A DNA stretch of 64,000 nucleotides from Chloroflexota bacterium (GCA_011523545.1 WTGN01000045.1:1-64000), one strand, 5' to 3'. Counted from the first letter of the stretch, positions 8,831 through 18,193 are shown. Made by a program: numbers and translations. Notes: generated by a model not told the origin, from the letters alone.

Positions 8831-8898
8831 CTTATATCCCATTTAATACCTGCGGCGCAAGTTTTCTACGTCTATCGCTTAATCCCATGCATTGTCAA
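8831..8898 (-). promoter_or_regulatory. Candidate promoters of the sugar ABC operon
   Basis: Read on the minus strand, a consensus TTGACA (8893-8898) is 18 bases from TAGACG (8869-8874). A second pair, TTGCGC (8855-8860) and TATAAG (8831-8836), is also 18 bases apart. Both lie between the glyA-gcvT stop and the binding-protein start. Confidence 0.4.
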
Positions 8899-8903
8899 CC
8901 GCC

Positions 8904-11900
8904 TTATTTCCTCTTGGGGAAGCGGGAGAGAATCGTAAGCGGCTCGGGCATTTTGACGCGGGCGCCGAGCGAGAGGCTGGCATAGTCTGTTGATTTGGCG
9001 CGGGCGGCGCCGGCGAATACATGCAGCGCTGTCCCCGGCTTGCGGTAGGCGCGGTCCATCAAGGCCTGGCCAAGCTGATAGCCATCCACATCGATATTAC
9101 AACTGGTGACGACGCCGACGACTCGCCCGCGCGCGTTGACGATTGGGTCGCCGTAATGTGCGGGGCGGGCGCCGCGGTTATCCAGGCGAAAGCGGCTGAC
9201 TTGCGTTTTGCGCTTTGCTTCGTAGTCAAGGAATGCGCGCTTGCCGATGAAGAAGGGTTTGTAGAGCTTGACATAGGCGCCAAAGCCGGCGTCGGCCGGG
9301 TTCATGTTCAGGTCACCGGCCAGTTCCAGGCCATAGAGGGGCAAGCCGGCTTCGGTGCGCAGGCTGTCCCGGGCCGCCAGGCCGCAAGGCGTCACGCCCA
9401 TGTCGATAAGCGCTTTGAAGAGCGCAGCCGCTTGATCGGGATGCACAAACAGTTCGTAAGCGACGCGCTCGCCGGTATAGCCTGTGCGTGAGACGATCAG
9501 GTCAAAGCCGCCCAGCTTCACCTCGACGACCCCGGCCCATTTCAAGCGCTTGACCGCGGCCAGGTCTGCTGCGTCCCCGCCGAGCTGCAGCAGGCAGTCG
9601 CGGCTTTTGGGGCCCTGGAGGGCGATATCGACGCGGCGTTCCGCGCCCCATTGCTTCAAGCGAAGGTCGCGCAGCTGAAAGCGATCCGCCCCTTCAAGGC
9701 GCCGGCCGGGCGCGCTGGGGTCGATCATGACGTCGCCGGCGACAACGGCATTGAGCCAGGCCCAATTCTTGTCATTGTTGGAGGCGTTGACGACGGCGAG
9801 AAAGCGCTCATCAGCCAGACGGTAGATCAAAAGGTCATCCAGCGGGATGCCGTCGACATCAAGCAGAAAGGTATATTGGGAATCGCCGACCTCGAGCCGC
9901 TTGACGTCGTTCGATGTCACCTGGTCGAGGAAGCGCTCCGCCCCGCTGCCCTGCACGTCGAATACGCCCATGTGCGCCACGTCGAAGATGCCGGCCTGGG
10001 CGCGCACGGCCTGGTGCTCCTCGCTGACCGATCTGTACCAGAGCGGCATATCATAGCCGGCGAAGGGCGCCATCTTCGCGCCCAAGTCCAGGTGCAAGCT
10101 ATGCAAGGGCGTTTCCCTTAGCATGTCCGCCGTGGCGATCTCGGGTGCGAATTTGGGCAGGGGATGCGAACCCCCCTCAAGTTGCGACTCCTGTAGGGGC
10201 GACAAATCATGTCGCCCGCATTCCATCGCCGGTGTTCGGGCGACCAGATTGGTCGCCCCTACATTTCCCACCTTGGGGTCCGCTGTCGCAGGGAAAAAAT
10301 TGTCCCCATTGATGCCGATATGGTAGGCTTTCCGCGCATAGCCTTCCAAATCGGCCAGGGCAAGCGGCTCGGCCTCGCCCAAGACATTGACGGCGACCGG
10401 CCCGGGAAGTTTGGCGTGGATGTCGCTGTCATCGAAGTGGACGAAGCCATCGCTGAGCGCCCGCAGCCAGGCGACGGCGCGGTCGGCGCGTCCAGCGAGG
10501 TTGAGGCGGAACTCGGTCGCTGAATGTCGCGTGACTGAGCCGGCCGCCATCACTGAGCCGTCTTTCTCGAGGAGCCGCGTCGGCTGGCTTTCGCCATCAT
10601 TCAAGGCGGCGACATCGCTGGTGGCCGCGGCATGCATAAAGTCGCCGGCGGCGGCGCCCTCGACGCTGACTTCGAGGCAGGGCGCGGGATCTACCCCTCC
10701 CCCCGGCCCCTCGCGATGCGACGCCTGTAGGGGCGACATATCATGTCGCCCGCCGTCCCTCAGCGAATCACGGGCGACCAGGTTGGTCGCCCCTACACGT
10801 TCATATTCCCCGGCGTAAAAGTGCGGGTAGCCGTCGGCTGCTGCGTCAGTGTCGATGCCGAGGCTCGCGGACAGTTGGCGGGCGCGTCGGCTGGCTGAAA
10901 CCAGCGCGTCGAAGTCGATCTTGGCGCGCGGCAGCGGCCGGATGCGTCCGGTGAGGCTGAAGGGCAGGCAGGCGTCCAGCACATCGGCGATGATATTGGC
11001 GAGCGTGTCAATTTCGCTTGGGCCCATGCCGCGCTGGGTGACCCAGGTCGCGCCCAGTCGAATGCCGCTCGGCCGCAGCGCCGAGGTATCGCCCGGGATC
11101 GTCTGCCGGTTGACGACGATGCCGGCCAGGTCGAGGATGCGCGCCGCCATATCGCCGCTGAGCGTCGTCCCGTCCGGCCCGATGATCGACTTGCAATCGA
11201 GCAGGAACAGGTGCGTGTCGGTCCCGCCGCAGGGCAAGTGGAAGCCGCGTTCCGCCAGCTTGGCGGCCAGGCGCCGGGCATTGGCGAGGGTTTGCCGCTG
11301 CAGATCATGAAACTGGTCTGTGCCGGCGATGCGCAGCGCAACCGCCAGCCCGGCCATCGCATTGATATGAGGACCGCCTTGCTCGCCGGGGAAAACGGCC
11401 CGGTCGAGCTTGCGCGACAGGTCCTTGCGATGGCTGATGAGCACGGCGCCGCGCGGCCCGTTTAATGTCTTGTGGGTGGTGAAGCTGACGACATCGGCGA
11501 TGCCGACCGGGTTGGGGTAGAGGCCCGCCGCGATCAGGCCGGCGACGTGGGCGACGTCAGCGAGCAGAAGCGCGCCGACGGCGTCGGCGATCTCCCGGTA
11601 TGCCCCCCAGTCGGCCGCGAATGGGTAGCTGCTGAAGCCGCCGATGATAAGGCGCGGTTTATGTTTGCGGGCGAGCGCCAGCATCTGGTCGTAATCGAGG
11701 CCTTCAGTCGCCGGGTCGATCCCATAGCTGACAATGTTGTAGTTGATGCCGCTGCGGTTGACCGGGCTGCCATGGGTGAGGTGCCCGCCCATAATCAAGT
11801 CCATGCCCATGACGGTATCGCCGACATCGAGCAAGGCGCTGTAAACGGCGTTGTTGGCGGGCGCGCCGGAGAGCGGCTGCACGTTGACGTGGAGGTCTTC

Positions 11901-12269
11901 CGGGCTTAAGCCGTTTCCGGCGAAGCGCTCAGCGACGCGGCGGCGGGCGAGCGCTTCCAGGATATTGGCGTATTCAACGCCCTTGTAGTAACGCTGGTCC
12001 GCATGGCGGCGATACTCGGCCAGGCGCGCCGGGTAATTCAGAATCTCGGGCTCGGTCATTAAGCGCGAGTTTTCCAGCGGGTAACCCTCGGCGTAGATAT
12101 TGTGGAAGGGCGAACTGAGCGCGTCCCTTACGGCGAAGGGCACGGTGCTTTCCGATGGGATCAGAATCAGTTTTTCCTGCTGCCGCGCCGTCTCATGGCG
12201 GATCAGATCAGCAAGATCCGGGTCCAGTTCCTTGACGCTTCCGCGGAAGAGATAGTCATTGTTGGTCAT
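8904..12269 (-). CDS. Serine hydroxymethyltransferase-aminomethyltransferase (GlyA-GcvT) fusion
   Basis: A 1121-residue fusion. Residues 1-475 are a complete SHMT: substrate loop near YAEGYP, SGAPANN, ADVAHVAGL and PLP lysine Lys267 in SFTTHKTLNGPRG. Residues about 717-1115 are a full GcvT, starting HSLHLDLGAKMAPFAGYDMP and containing FLDQVTSNDV, SRTGYTGE and an AARDSLRTEAGLPLYG core. The linker region 530-660 looks like a partial, degenerate GcvT-type fold (ATSDVAALNDGESQPTRLL). The linker is bordered by two 24-residue segments, 492-515 and 670-693, each encoded by a 72-base palindromic repeat. The fusion would join the two methylene-THF-linked steps of glycine-serine metabolism. No stop interrupts it, so it appears functional. 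Confidence 0.93.
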   Translation of the reverse strand: MTNNDYLFRGSVKELDPDLADLIRHETARQQEKLILIPSESTVPFAVRDALSSPFHNIYAEGYPLENSRLMTEPEILNYPARLAEYRRHADQRYYKGVEYANILEALARRRVAERFAGNGLSPEDLHVNVQPLSGAPANNAVYSALLDVGDTVMGMDLIMGGHLTHGSPVNRSGINYNIVSYGIDPATEGLDYDQMLALARKHKPRLIIGGFSSYPFAADWGAYREIADAVGALLLADVAHVAGLIAAGLYPNPVGIADVVSFTTHKTLNGPRGAVLISHRKDLSRKLDRAVFPGEQGGPHINAMAGLAVALRIAGTDQFHDLQRQTLANARRLAAKLAERGFHLPCGGTDTHLFLLDCKSIIGPDGTTLSGDMAARILDLAGIVVNRQTIPGDTSALRPSGIRLGATWVTQRGMGPSEIDTLANIIADVLDACLPFSLTGRIRPLPRAKIDFDALVSASRRARQLSASLGIDTDAAADGYPHFYAGEYERVGATNLVARDSLRDGGRHDMSPLQASHREGPGGGVDPAPCLEVSVEGAAAGDFMHAAATSDVAALNDGESQPTRLLEKDGSVMAAGSVTRHSATEFRLNLAGRADRAVAWLRALSDGFVHFDDSDIHAKLPGPVAVNVLGEAEPLALADLEGYARKAYHIGINGDNFFPATADPKVGNVGATNLVARTPAMECGRHDLSPLQESQLEGGSHPLPKFAPEIATADMLRETPLHSLHLDLGAKMAPFAGYDMPLWYRSVSEEHQAVRAQAGIFDVAHMGVFDVQGSGAERFLDQVTSNDVKRLEVGDSQYTFLLDVDGIPLDDLLIYRLADERFLAVVNASNNDKNWAWLNAVVAGDVMIDPSAPGRRLEGADRFQLRDLRLKQWGAERRVDIALQGPKSRDCLLQLGGDAADLAAVKRLKWAGVVEVKLGGFDLIVSRTGYTGERVAYELFVHPDQAAALFKALIDMGVTPCGLAARDSLRTEAGLPLYGLELAGDLNMNPADAGFGAYVKLYKPFFIGKRAFLDYEAKRKTQVSRFRLDNRGARPAHYGDPIVNARGRVVGVVTSCNIDVDGYQLGQALMDRAYRKPGTALHVFAGAARAKSTDYASLSLGARVKMPEPLTILSRFPKRK
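10192..10263. repeat. Palindromic repeat copy D, in frame inside glyA-gcvT
   Basis: Exactly 72 bases with 12-base inverted ends TGTAGGGGCGAC and GTCGCCCCTACA. On the minus strand it is read in frame as codons 670-693 of the fusion gene, starting VGATNLVAR and ending GRHDLSPLQ. It lies between the degenerate middle domain and the GcvT domain. Confidence 0.88.
10726..10797. repeat. Palindromic repeat copy E, in frame inside glyA-gcvT
   Basis: Exactly 72 bases with the same ends as copy D. It encodes codons 492-515 (VGATNLVAR then GRHDMSPLQ) between the SHMT domain and the degenerate middle domain. It is read in the same frame as copy D, the frame that avoids the TGA reached when its minus-strand sequence is read from the first base (TGT AGG ...). 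Confidence 0.88.
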
Positions 12270-12367
12270 GGCTCGAACCGGCTCCTGTATCGTCTCGCGC
12301 GCCTGGCGATTCTATCACGGCTCTCCACGGCGAACTATGCGGAGTACCGCATTGCAAACGGAAAATG

Positions 12368-13630
12368 CTAGTTTGCGGCGGGTGGGCCAGCGATCGCGAA
12401 GTCGTCGAGATCGTCGAAACGGGGCAAACGACAGGCGCCGCTTTCGATGCATTGCACGATCTCGCCGGCAAGGACTTCAGCCAACAGCGCGTGCAGGGGC
12501 GGTCCATAGTGTTTGGTCGTGCTCCAGTAGGCGTCGTCGATGTGATGCGGCGCCAGGCGTTCTTCGAAGGCGATGTAATTGTAAGCGTCGCGGCTATGTT
12601 CCAGCAGGAAATCGTAAATGGGCCGGGGGCGCGGCAAGTTGCTGAAGTAGCGGGCCAGATGACTTTGCAAGGGCAGGTGCAGGACGACGAAGTCGGCGCC
12701 CGCTTCCAGGACGTCTTGGGCGAATGCATCGACGATCGCTTTCCCTAATTCGCCGCCTTCGCTGCCGGGTGTATAGATGCCCGGTTCTTCTTCATGTTGT
12801 CGCAGCGCTTCGAAGACGATGCTGGCGAGCCGACTTGATGACCACCAGCGCGCTGCCCGGAAGCGGTTCTGGTACCAGAACTCGAAAGGCGCGAGCGGGT
12901 GACTGTCGAAGGTTTCGAAGGCATCAATGAGTTGTTCAGGCGGCAGCGTCGGCACATTAAGCAATTGCAGCTCGTCATCAATCAGGGCGAAACGGGGTTT
13001 GGAGAAGGCAGGCCCGCTTCGATGGAGCAATTGACGAAAGACATTCACATTCCGTTTGAGGTTTTCCGGCTGCAGGCCGAAAATGACAATATCGGGCGCA
13101 AAGCTTTTTCCCAGGCGCTGCCAGCGCAGGAATGCCTGGCCCATGCCATAGGCGCCGACGCCAAAGTTCAGCACTTCGGCTCGGACGCCAACATCTATTA
13201 ACTCGCGCTCAAGGAGGGCGCCCCAGACCTCGTCATCGGTCACATCGTCTCCCGCCGTGAACGAATCCCCGAAGACGGCGATGCGCAATGTGTTCGCTGG
13301 CGGCCTCGCTTCGTAATCGCGCAGAGAGCGGAAACCGGCGCTGTTAATCGTGAATTCGCCGCCCTGACGCGTTGAGTTGGGGCGGAAGCTCCAGCCGAGC
13401 CACTCATCGTAAATCACGACGGCGATGTCTTCGTTGGCGATATATCCCTCGACTTGCCCGCGCAGTTCGTTGACCGGCAGCGCTTGCGGCTCCAGCGTGA
13501 AATTCAGCAGGGTGAACCGGCCATCGGCGTCGGTCTTTCCGGCGGCGCGGACGGCGAGTTCCAGCAGAATCAGCGTCAGTAGAATAGCGCCGGCCGCGAT
13601 CAATACATTGGTGAAAATAGTTCGGCGCAA
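12368..13630 (-). CDS. Membrane-anchored SGNH/GDSL hydrolase-like protein
   Basis: About 420 residues: one N-terminal membrane anchor (TIFTNVLIAAGAILLTLILL) followed by an SGNH-hydrolase-like domain outside the membrane. Block I is RIAVFGDSFTAGDDV with the nucleophilic Ser, block II NFGVGAYGMGQ, and a late His-containing segment (KHYGPPLHALLAEVL) may supply block V. Such proteins are esterases or polysaccharide O-acetyl-modifying enzymes; the substrate is unknown. The preferred start is a TTG at 13630, six bases after GGAG and just before the anchor; an in-frame TTG at 13690 lies only ten bases past the likely transcription start. Divergent from the EF-G-like gene. Confidence 0.75.
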   Translation of the reverse strand: MRRTIFTNVLIAAGAILLTLILLELAVRAAGKTDADGRFTLLNFTLEPQALPVNELRGQVEGYIANEDIAVVIYDEWLGWSFRPNSTRQGGEFTINSAGFRSLRDYEARPPANTLRIAVFGDSFTAGDDVTDDEVWGALLERELIDVGVRAEVLNFGVGAYGMGQAFLRWQRLGKSFAPDIVIFGLQPENLKRNVNVFRQLLHRSGPAFSKPRFALIDDELQLLNVPTLPPEQLIDAFETFDSHPLAPFEFWYQNRFRAARWWSSSRLASIVFEALRQHEEEPGIYTPGSEGGELGKAIVDAFAQDVLEAGADFVVLHLPLQSHLARYFSNLPRPRPIYDFLLEHSRDAYNYIAFEERLAPHHIDDAYWSTTKHYGPPLHALLAEVLAGEIVQCIESGACRLPRFDDLDDFAIAGPPAAN

Positions 13631-13699
13631 GTGATTCTCCAGCGAGAGCAGTCCGGCAAGTCGATGGGCGTGCTGGCGTCTCGCGATCAAGCATTATGG

Positions 13700-13719
13700 T
13701 CAACTGATTATACAGTTGA
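13700..13719 (-). promoter_or_regulatory. -10 box inside a TCAACTG dyad (candidate operator)
   Basis: The 20-base dyad has arms TCAACTG (13700-13706) and CAGTTGA (13713-13719) around ATTATA, which reads TATAAT on the minus strand. A repressor bound here would cover the -10 box of the SGNH gene. No good -35 match is seen at normal spacing. Confidence 0.45.
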
Positions 13720-13766
13720 TGTGACATTGCCGAGCAAAGACTGCCGACAGATTCAGAGATGAGTCT

Positions 13767-13795
13767 TTGACAATCGCGCGTCAGGTCTATACAAT
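13767..13795 (+). promoter_or_regulatory. Strong sigma-70 promoter of the EF-G-like gene
   Basis: Perfect TTGACA at 13767-13772, 17-base spacer, and TACAAT at 13790-13795. Predicted transcription start is near 13802, giving a leader of about 77 bases to the ATG at 13879. Confidence 0.7.
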
Positions 13796-13878
13796 CCAGT
13801 ACGCTTACGGCTCGCCATGAGCCGCTGACTTTCAAATACTGGAAACCGGATCAAGGCTTGTTTGGAGGCGATCGCCCA

Positions 13879-15945
13879 ATGAAGGAATACCGGACGGAAA
13901 ATATAAGAAACGTCGCCTTGGTGGGCCATCAAGGCTGTGGCAAGACATCGCTGGTTGAGGCGCTGTTGTTCAGCACCGGCGCGACAACCCGGATGGGCCA
14001 TATTTCCGAATCGAATATGGTTTCGGACTGGGATGATGAAGAACGGGAGCGCGGCCTGTCGCTTTCCACTTCATTGGCGCCGGTTGAATTCGAAGACATG
14101 AAGATTAACGTCTTGGACACGCCGGGCTTCACCGATTTTCAGGGTGAGCTCAAGAATGCGATCCTGGCGGCTGATTCGGTGATTGTGGTAGTTGACGCCG
14201 TGGCCGGCGTGGAAGTGGGCACGGAGCTGGCTTGGGAATACGCGCGCATGTGCGAGCAGCCGATCATTGTGGCCATCAACAAGATGGACCGCGAGAACGC
14301 CAATTACGAAGCCGTTCTCGAGCAATTGCGCGGTCAATTTGACGACTACAAATTCATTCCCGTAATGCTGCCAATTGGCCAGCAAGCCGATTTCCAGGGC
14401 GTCGCCAATGCGCTGACGCAGAAGGCCTATTTCGGCGCCGGCGCTGACCGCTCTGACCTGCCGGCGGAATATGCCGACGCGCTGGAAGAAGCGCACATGG
14501 CATTGCTGGAAGCGGCGGCCGAAGCAGATGATGATTTGCTGGAGAAGTATTTCGAGGAAGAGACCTTGTCTTTCGACGAGATCCGCGCCGGCATGCGCAA
14601 GGCATCGCGTTCGCCGGAATTGAAGACGGTTCCCGTGTTCACGCTGTCCAGCACGGAGAACATTGGCACGGTCCCGCTGATGGAAGCGCTTGTCGCCTAC
14701 ACCGCGCCACCCAGCGAGCGGCGCGTCGATATCAGCCGGGGCGGTGAGGCCGACGCGCTGCGCCCGCCGCACAACGATGACGGTCCATTGGCCGCCTATG
14801 TATTTAAGACGGTGAATGATCGCTTCGTGGGCACGCTCAATTACTTCCGCATCTTTTCCGGCGCGATTTCCAGTGATGGGCGCTATTTAAATTCAAGCAG
14901 CGAGGCGGCCGAGCGCTTCAATTCGCTCTTTGTAATGCGCGGCAAGGAACAGTTTCCGGTTGATAGCCTTCATGCCGGCGACATCGGCGTGGTGGCCAAG
15001 CTCGCCGACACCAAGACGGGCGACACCTTTGTGGACTCCGCATCCGATATTCGCGTCATCGCGCCCGATTTCCCGGCGCCGCTGTATATGTTGGCGGTCA
15101 CGCCGCGGACGCAAGCCGACAGCGCGAAGATGGGACCGACCCTGAGCAACCTATGCGATGCCGACCCGACATTGCGCTGGCGCCAGGACGGCGACACGCG
15201 GCAGACGGTCCTTGAGGGCATGGGTCAGATTCATCTGGAGGTCATGCTGAAGCGGGCGGAAGCGCTCGGCGTCGGCATTGATACAGACACGCCGAAAGTT
15301 CCCTATCGAGAGACAATTACGGGCAATGCCGAATCCAGCTATACGCACAAGAAACAGACGGGCGGCGCCGGGCAATATGGCCGCGTTGATCTGAAAGTCG
15401 AGCCGACGCCGGAGGGCTTTGAATTTGAATCGTCGGTCTTCGGCGGGGCGATCTCGCAGCAATTTGTTGCCTCGACCGAGAAAGGCATCCGCGCCGTGCT
15501 GGCTGATGGCGTGATCGCCGGCTTCCCGGTCGTACGGGTGAAGGTCATTGTCTTTGATGGCAAGGAGCACCCGGTCGATTCTAAGGACATCGCTTTCCAA
15601 ATCGCCGGGCGCGAGGCTTTTCGCGATGCCTTTCGCAAGGCGAAACCGGTGCTGCTTGAGCCGATCATGGATGTTAAGATCACCGTGCCCGAGTCGATGA
15701 TGGGCGACATCATGAGCGATCTCAATACGCGGCGCGGGCGGGTGCAGGGCATGGATACGATCGGCATCAAGAGCGTGGTCACGGCGGAGGTGCCGCTGGC
15801 GGAGATGCTGCGCTATGGCAACGACTTGCGCTCCATGACCGGCGGGCGCGGCATCTACGCGATGGATTTCAACCGTTACGACCGCGTGCCGGCCTATGTG
15901 CAAGGCGAGATCATCGCTGAGGTCGAGGCGGAGGCGAGTGAATAG
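13879..15945 (+). CDS. Elongation factor G-like GTPase (EF-G paralogue)
   Basis: 688 residues with the five EF-G domains. The GTPase motifs are altered relative to canonical EF-G: G1 is GHQGCGKTS (16-24), G3 is DTPGFTDF (80-87) instead of DTPGHVDF, G4 is NKMD (134-137). The switch I region, DDEERERGLSL, replaces the usual EKERGITI. Domain IV contains KKQTGGAGQYGRV and the end GMDTIGIKSVVTAEVPLAEM. This is the FusA2/EF-G-like subfamily, whose translocation role is less clear than that of FusA. GGAGG precedes the ATG at 13879 by 11 bases; an upstream TTG at 13858 is rejected because it lies before that signal. A strong terminator follows. Confidence 0.9.
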   Translation: MKEYRTENIRNVALVGHQGCGKTSLVEALLFSTGATTRMGHISESNMVSDWDDEERERGLSLSTSLAPVEFEDMKINVLDTPGFTDFQGELKNAILAADSVIVVVDAVAGVEVGTELAWEYARMCEQPIIVAINKMDRENANYEAVLEQLRGQFDDYKFIPVMLPIGQQADFQGVANALTQKAYFGAGADRSDLPAEYADALEEAHMALLEAAAEADDDLLEKYFEEETLSFDEIRAGMRKASRSPELKTVPVFTLSSTENIGTVPLMEALVAYTAPPSERRVDISRGGEADALRPPHNDDGPLAAYVFKTVNDRFVGTLNYFRIFSGAISSDGRYLNSSSEAAERFNSLFVMRGKEQFPVDSLHAGDIGVVAKLADTKTGDTFVDSASDIRVIAPDFPAPLYMLAVTPRTQADSAKMGPTLSNLCDADPTLRWRQDGDTRQTVLEGMGQIHLEVMLKRAEALGVGIDTDTPKVPYRETITGNAESSYTHKKQTGGAGQYGRVDLKVEPTPEGFEFESSVFGGAISQQFVASTEKGIRAVLADGVIAGFPVVRVKVIVFDGKEHPVDSKDIAFQIAGREAFRDAFRKAKPVLLEPIMDVKITVPESMMGDIMSDLNTRRGRVQGMDTIGIKSVVTAEVPLAEMLRYGNDLRSMTGGRGIYAMDFNRYDRVPAYVQGEIIAEVEAEASE

Positions 15946-15960
15946 GCGCACCGTTCACAA

Positions 15961-16002
15961 TAAAAAAGGGCGGGATCAGTCGGTCCCGCCCTTATGTTTT
16001 TT
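15961..16002. terminator. Bidirectional rho-independent terminator
   Basis: Perfect 10-bp stem AAGGGCGGGA (15966-15975) / TCCCGCCCTT (15984-15993), an 8-base loop, an A-run on the left and ATGTTTTTT on the right. It serves both the EF-G-like gene (+) and the convergent ftsH (-). Confidence 0.9.
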
Positions 16003-16022
16003 GTAGCACACCGCCGGATTCT

Positions 16023-18050
16023 CTAACCGGGCTCGCTTTCCACCTCGGCGGTTTCTTTGGTATTCGAGCCGTTGTTGTCGGCGGCTTGCGGCTCGCGCAG
16101 GTGCTTGGCGACTGAATCGGGCACGATGTTGTCCTCATCGTCTTCAATGCCCATGATTCGCAGAATTTCTTCGCGCTCGACGGTCTCTTTTCCGAGCAGG
16201 GCGTCGGCCAGCGCGTCCAATTCATCGCGGTGGTCTTCCAGCAATTCGCGCGTTTCCTGATAGGCGACATCAATGATGCGCTTGATTTCGGCGTCGAGCT
16301 TGGCGGCGGTGTCATCACTGTAATCGCGCCCGCTGGCGATGGCATAACCGAGGAAGGGCTGTTCGGAGTCGTCGCCGTAGTTGACCATGCCGACCGAGTC
16401 GCTCATGCCGAACATCTTGACCATGCGCCGGGCGATCTGCGTCACCTGCTGAATGTCATTGGCGGCGCCGGTGGTGACATCGTCAAAGACGATTTCTTCG
16501 GCGATCCTTCCCGCCAGGCCGACGCGGATGAAGGCTTCCAGCTGTTTGCGCGATTGATGGAGCGAATCATCTTTGGGCATGTAGAACGCGACGCCAAGCG
16601 CGCGCCCGCGCGGGATGATGGTCGTCTTCAACAGGGCCATCGCATCGGGTATCAGGAAGGAAACAATGGCGTGGCCGGCTTCGTGATAGGCGGTGATGCG
16701 CCGGTCTTTGTCGTTGGAGAGCGGCGGGCGCTTGGTGCCCAGGCGGATGCGTTCATAAGCGGTCGTAAAGTCGGACATGGTGATGAGGCGGCGGTCGAAG
16801 CGGGCGGCGTGCATGGCGGCTTCATTGGCGAGGTTGGCGATGTCGGCGCCGGAAAAGCCGATGGTGGCGCGCGCCAGGGACTCGAGCTCGACATTGTTGC
16901 CCAGCGGCTTGTTCTTGGTGTGGATCTTGAGGATCTCGTGCCTTCCCTTGACATCGGGCAGGTCCACAGTAATTTGCCGGTCGAAGCGGCCGGGCCGCAG
17001 CAGGGCGGGGTCCAGCACATCGGGCCGGTTGGTGGCGGCGATCATAACAATGTTGGTGTCGTTGTCGAAGCCATCCATTTCAGACAGCAATTGATTCAGG
17101 GTTTGCTCGCGCTCGTCGTGGCCGCCGCCCAAACCGGTGCCGCGGCGCCGGCCGACGGCGTCGATCTCATCGACGAAGATGATGGCGGGCGCGTTTTCCT
17201 TGGCGCGCTTGAAGAGATCACGAACGCGCGAGGCGCCAACGCCAACGAACATTTCCACGAACTCAGAGGCGGCGATGCTGAAAAACGCGACATTGGCTTC
17301 CCCGGCGACGGCACGCGCCATCAAGGTTTTGCCGGTGCCGGGCGGGCCAATCAACAGCACGCCCCGCGGCACTTTGGCGCCGACCTTGACGTACTTCTCC
17401 GGCTGCTTGAGGAAATCGACGACTTCTTCGAGCTCCATCTTGGCGGCGTCCTGGCCGGCGACATCTTCAAACTTGATCGATGGCATCTCCGGCGTTTTCT
17501 CGCGCGCTTGCGACTGGCCGAATGAGAAGATGCCGTTCATCTGGCCTTGCGCGCGGCGCCCCATCCAAACGAAGAAGGCGATGATGAGCACGAGCGGCAG
17601 GAAATTGATGAGCAGCGTCAGCCAGGTCGAGGGCTGCGTCCAGCCGGCGTCAATGTCTTCCACGCCCCGTTCCTGCGCCATCCGCAATAGTTCAGCGCCG
17701 GCATAAGGCGGGAGCTGCGCAGTAAAGCGCGTCACGCTCTGCATGCGGCCGGACGCGGTCGAGACGATGATGCTGCTTTTGAAACTGCCGCTTACGGCGA
17801 TGCTGTCCTGAAAATGCAGGCGGCTGATGTTGTTCTGCGTCAATTGCTCGTAGACATCGGAGTAAGAGATTTCCGGCGTGGAGGAGAAACCACCCAAGAT
17901 ACCGGGTGAGGATATCAATGCCAGCAGCATCACCAGGACGAGCAGACCCGGCGAGATCCACTTGCGCCAATTCGGCGGCGGTTGAGGCGGGCGCCCGCCG
18001 CTTCCGCCCTCACGACTTTCGTCGTTATCGTTGTTTTCCCAAAATTGCAT
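16023..18050 (-). CDS. ftsH: ATP-dependent zinc metalloprotease FtsH
   Basis: A 675-residue membrane AAA protease for quality control of membrane and short-lived proteins. A Pro/Gly-rich cytoplasmic start leads into TM1 (about 31-50), a periplasmic domain, and TM2 (about 142-163). The AAA module has Walker A GPPGTGKT (235-242), Walker [10 protein letters not shown] (290-298) and [12 protein letters not shown]. The zinc motif is HEAGH (456-460), with the third ligand expected in the later acidic helix ([10 protein letters not shown] region). The acidic C-terminal tail is disordered. The start MQFWENN at 18050 is chosen because everything upstream looks non-coding; a TATAAT on the minus strand at 18090-18095 supports it. 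Confidence 0.95.
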   Translation of the reverse strand: MQFWENNDNDESREGGSGGRPPQPPPNWRKWISPGLLVLVMLLALISSPGILGGFSSTPEISYSDVYEQLTQNNISRLHFQDSIAVSGSFKSSIIVSTASGRMQSVTRFTAQLPPYAGAELLRMAQERGVEDIDAGWTQPSTWLTLLINFLPLVLIIAFFVWMGRRAQGQMNGIFSFGQSQAREKTPEMPSIKFEDVAGQDAAKMELEEVVDFLKQPEKYVKVGAKVPRGVLLIGPPGTGKTLMARAVAGEANVAFFSIAASEFVEMFVGVGASRVRDLFKRAKENAPAIIFVDEIDAVGRRRGTGLGGGHDEREQTLNQLLSEMDGFDNDTNIVMIAATNRPDVLDPALLRPGRFDRQITVDLPDVKGRHEILKIHTKNKPLGNNVELESLARATIGFSGADIANLANEAAMHAARFDRRLITMSDFTTAYERIRLGTKRPPLSNDKDRRITAYHEAGHAIVSFLIPDAMALLKTTIIPRGRALGVAFYMPKDDSLHQSRKQLEAFIRVGLAGRIAEEIVFDDVTTGAANDIQQVTQIARRMVKMFGMSDSVGMVNYGDDSEQPFLGYAIASGRDYSDDTAAKLDAEIKRIIDVAYQETRELLEDHRDELDALADALLGKETVEREEILRIMGIEDDEDNIVPDSVAKHLREPQAADNNGSNTKETAEVESEPG

Positions 18051-18193
18051 GGAGAGATAGTACCTGCGAAATACGGAATGTGTAGTCTGATTATACCTTA
18101 TCAGCGGCCCAAATTGTGCAAAATTTGTCTTAGAAAGCGGCGGACAGCTTGCGTTGACAGCCGATAATACCACGAATTACGGACTAATGGGTT

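Noticed and set aside
10192..10797. Considered that the two repeats break the glyA-gcvT gene into pseudogene pieces
   Set aside because: Both copies are 72 bases long, keep the frame and contain no stop; catalytic residues on both sides are intact.
16230..17525. A 431-codon plus-strand open frame opposite ftsH
   Set aside because: FtsH motifs on the other strand leave no doubt about the coding strand; the translation is Gly/Ala/His-rich without domains.
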